From: Acanthochromis polyacanthus
Lineage: Eukaryota; Chordata; Actinopteri; Pomacentridae
Length of the DNA stretch: 64,000 nucleotides
Assembly (NCBI RefSeq): GCF_021347895.1
Contig: NC_067129.1
Coordinates: 36,592,104-36,656,103, forward strand
Direction of reading: 5' to 3'
How positions within the stretch are numbered: the stretch's first letter is position 1; each line of letters starts with the position of its first letter. Position numbers and translations under genes: made by a program. Shown one piece after another: positions 61,470 through 64,000 of the stretch. The notes beneath the pieces are model-generated. The model worked only from the letters and a program-made list of their open reading frames with translations. It had not been told where the DNA came from and made no database searches.

Positions 61470-61880
61470 TAAGCTAAATTAAAACATGGTTACACCACCC
61501 ACAGGCATTGAAAACCACATAAGGTAATAACCAAAATACACCAAGAGCGAAATACACTCACACAAACCTCAAGAAAAAATATTGTCCTTCAGTCCAGCCA
61601 CATAAAGTTAGAAAAAAAATCGGTGTCTTCTACTTCTTCTTTCTTCTGAACAAAGTCCACTTTTGGTCGATATAATCTCAGTCCACGTAAAATACAAAAA
61701 TTTGAAATTATTTAAAAACCTATCTTCATGCTGCGAGCTGCGAGATGCTGAGTTTCCCTGAGAAATAAATGCAAGGATGTGATTTGAGGAAAGTGAAATT
61801 ATCTGAAAAATTCAGCTGGGGGTCTGGGGGTCAGCGGGTCCAGGGCAGCGCCTGGTGGGGGGACAAGGGGGCAAAAAATA
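61470..61880. other. Unassigned sequence
   Basis: Contains GGGGGTCTGGGGGTCAGCGG at about 61818, a G-rich segment of repeat character; no gene. Confidence 0.35.
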
Positions 61881-61884
61881 AAAA

Positions 61885-62521
61885 TAAAAACGCGTGAAAA
61901 TCAGTTTAACATTCAGAGTTAAAGAGGGCGGCCGTATTTCTCGCTGTGCAGCAGCCCGAGCGGCGTCTACTCTTTATTATCCAATGGTTGCAAGTACACA
62001 CTACTGATCCCGTATGTTTGGTCCTGTTGTCGCGTCTCTTCCCTCCGCCGGGTGAAAAAATTGCTGGGCATTTGGTGGTTAGAGCGCTTTTCGTACAATT
62101 TCCTGGCATGATTTTTCGTTTTCATGTGGTCTATCAGCGCTTGGCATCCTCTGTCACTGTATTTTGTCTCATCGTCGCACACCATGCACCTCGCTTTCCC
62201 AACTACATCTAACTTTCGATAATGCTCTCCAATCTTTGTTTCCAACTCGTGCTTTTGCCAGCGTACTGTTGACAACTACGTGCGATCCAACCCTATACCC
62301 CTTACACCTTATATTTTTTTTTCTCATCAAATTTGGGCGATTCACGTTGGGTCTCAAAATTGATACACCAAATAACATGCTTGATACGATCTCGGAATAT
62401 CTAAAAGTCGTACCTTCGGGGAAACGAAATCGGATTTTTTGGGGTGGAAAAATCAGATTTTTTTTTTTTGAAACGTAAAAAAAGCGGAATTCCGCGAATT
62501 CGCGGAAAAATCACATCCCTG
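61885..62521 (-). mobile_element. hAT-type element, 5' part, inverted relative to copy 1 (copy 2)
   Basis: Its outer terminus is on the right: TCACATCCCTG ends at 62521 (CAGGGATGTGA on the minus strand). The BED-finger ORF follows, and then the left arm of the same foldback as at 46806 (with a deletion of about 45 bases), cut off near 61885. It pairs with 46386-46970 as an inverted repeat about 15 kb away. Confidence 0.8.
61967..62275 (-). pseudogene. hAT transposase N-terminus with BED-like finger (copy 2)
   Basis: The 102-codon frame MSTVRWQKHELETKIGEHYR with CMVCDDETKYSDRGCQAL and HMKTKNH is almost identical to copy 1 (three substitutions noted: T/K, A/V, Q/R). It ends inside the foldback arm (SSVYLQPLDNKE), so the catalytic part is absent. 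Confidence 0.8.
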
Positions 62522-63116
62522 TAAATGAGAGGCACAAAGTTTTATACCCCATCATGAAAGAACACAGGCAGAAAGGTAAACGGACTGCACTAGTTGTGGA
62601 CAAACTATACATAGATGGGCAGCTCTTTCGGGAATCTTCCATTACCCCCTGGCTCTTCTAATAATAATAATAATAAAGACTTAAACACTTAGTATACCAC
62701 TTATTAATTTAGTTTAGAAAACGTAATAAAAAAATAATAATCAAAATCACACAAATGTAAATGTGTCACTCTATCTACACTCCCCACAGGAGAACCCCTT
62801 CCTCCTCCTACTTTTCTGTCTCTCCATCTCTATATGTTTCCCTTTACCCCTCTCCCCCTCTCACACACTCACCCCCCTCACTTTCACTCACACCCTATGT
62901 ACCCCCCATGTTTATTGTGCTTGTATGTTTTATAACGTGTTGATAGTTTTTCAGGCAATGTTGTGCTATTATGTAATGCATATATAGATCCTGACTTGCT
63001 ATGTACATCACTCTCCAACACCCACAGCTCACAGACAGCAACAAAAACAACTCACAAGGACACACACAGACGATATTCTATATTGCTACTTATTCAATGA
63101 CTGGACTTCTCTCTTT
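62522..63116. other. Probable LINE 5' region or spacer
   Basis: Contains (TAA)n at 62660-62676, then a strongly C/T-rich stretch at 62795-62900. Directly upstream of the L1-like endonuclease frame. No ORF1 recognised. Confidence 0.35.
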
Positions 63117-64000
63117 ATGTTCAAGTTAAATATTGTTGCCTGGAATGTTCATGGCATATGCTCACAAACAAAAAGAGTTAAAATTATGGATTATGTCTCC
63201 AAATTAAAAGCAGATATTTTGCTCCTCCAAGAAACGCATCTAGTAGAATCAGAAGAAAAATCTATATTAGATTCGAATTGTAATATCATCTTTTCATCTT
63301 GTTATGAAATCTTGTAACAGCAGACAAAGAGGGGTCTCCATTTCAATCCATAAGAGAGTACCATTCTCTTTAAATAGCACAGTAACTGACTCAGAGGGCA
63401 GATATATTATTATTCAGACAACAATCTTTAATAAATTATATTCAATTGCAAATCTGTACGCCCCGAATAATGATGATCCAGCCTTCGTTCACGTGGTTTT
63501 CTCCCACTTAGCAGACTTATCTGCTAACTCAACAACCATTATCGGTGGTGACTTCAACATAGTATTAAACCCGTCACTAGATCGATCTAATAGTCCAATA
63601 CATGCAAAACAACCACAATCAGCTAAAGTCATACAGGATTATATGAAAGATTTTGGACTAGAAGATGTATGGAGACTCAAAAACCCAACAAAGAGGGACC
63701 ATACTTTTTTCTCTCAGGTGCACCAAACATTTTCAAGAATTTACTTTTTCCTCTCAAATAACTCTATCACACACAAAGCTACTACTAAAATTCACCCAAT
63801 CATTATCAGCGACCATGCACCAATATCTCTCAGCCTGCAAACAGATTCCATCCCTAAACCTCCTCAGACTTGGCGCCTACACATCTCTTTACTCGAAGAC
63901 CAGTAATTTGATTGAATAATAAGAAGTGAGTGGGCAGACTTTCTAAAAAACAATGACTCTTATGATGTATCTCCATCTTTACTTTGGGAAACTGGAAAAG
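63117..64000 (+). pseudogene. L1-like LINE ORF2, endonuclease domain, running off the window
   Basis: Frame 1 (63117-63317) starts MFKLNIVAWNVHGICSQTKR (catalytic Asn in WNVHG) and has ADILLLQETHLVES (Glu). Frame 2 (63304-63906) continues with RGVSISIHKRVPF, SIANLYAPNNDDP (Tyr), TIIGGDFNIVLNPSLDRS (Asp/Asn) and HPIIISDHAPISLSL (final Asp-His). A frameshift near 63310 and a stop at 63904 mean the protein is broken. The RT would lie right of 64000. Confidence 0.85.

Overview
The window looks like teleost fish chromosomal DNA. It is AT-rich, it carries one intron-containing vertebrate gene on the plus strand, and most of the rest is transposable elements of kinds abundant in ray-finned fishes: Tc1-like, hAT, piggyBac-type, L2-, RTE- and I/Jockey-like LINEs, an L1-like LINE, LTR-retrotransposon remains and foldback elements. 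No bacterial operon, CRISPR, rRNA or tRNA is visible. The species cannot be named from the sequence.

Host gene. Five coding exons of an angiomotin-family gene, best fit AMOT (amot), lie at 33236-34200, 37591-38170, 40491-40635, 44354-44446 and 44917-45062. Splice phases agree at every junction and give about 643 continuous residues. These hold three L/PPxY motifs (YAP/WW ligands), an HxRxxS LATS-type site, poly-Gln/His tracts and the start of the coiled-coil (ACCH) region. The last exon ends at a good donor (45063). No later amot exon was recognised up to 64000, so the gene probably continues past the window through a very long, repeat-filled intron.

Layout. 1-5 kb: RTE 5' fragment, a foldback repeat with a telomere-like core, two copies of one hAT-like repeat, and an L2 LINE. 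5-13 kb: mostly unrecognised sequence, a second telomere-core foldback, and a TTAA/TIR-bounded (piggyBac-type) element that encloses a LINE ORF1 plus endonuclease without reverse transcriptase. 13-20 kb: a reverse-strand L2 LINE split by three insertions, a hAT element with an exact 8-bp target duplication, and a 147-bp tandem array. 20.9-24.7 kb: a hAT nest with a host element, a broken hAT transposase element and a foldback inside. 25.9-32.2 kb: four Tc1/mariner elements in a row. 33-45 kb: amot exons with Tc1-like elements in the introns. 45-64 kb: a tandem duplication, BED-finger hAT copies in inverted orientation about 15 kb apart, a structurally paradoxical Tc1/RTE interleave at 48.5-52.2 kb, a non-autonomous hAT element, LTR-retrotransposon gag pieces with a solo LTR, and an L1-like endonuclease ORF running off the end.

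Apart from amot, the coding sequences are transposon genes, nearly all interrupted. Many element boundaries could be fixed to the base from target-site duplications, which makes insertion order readable in several nests.
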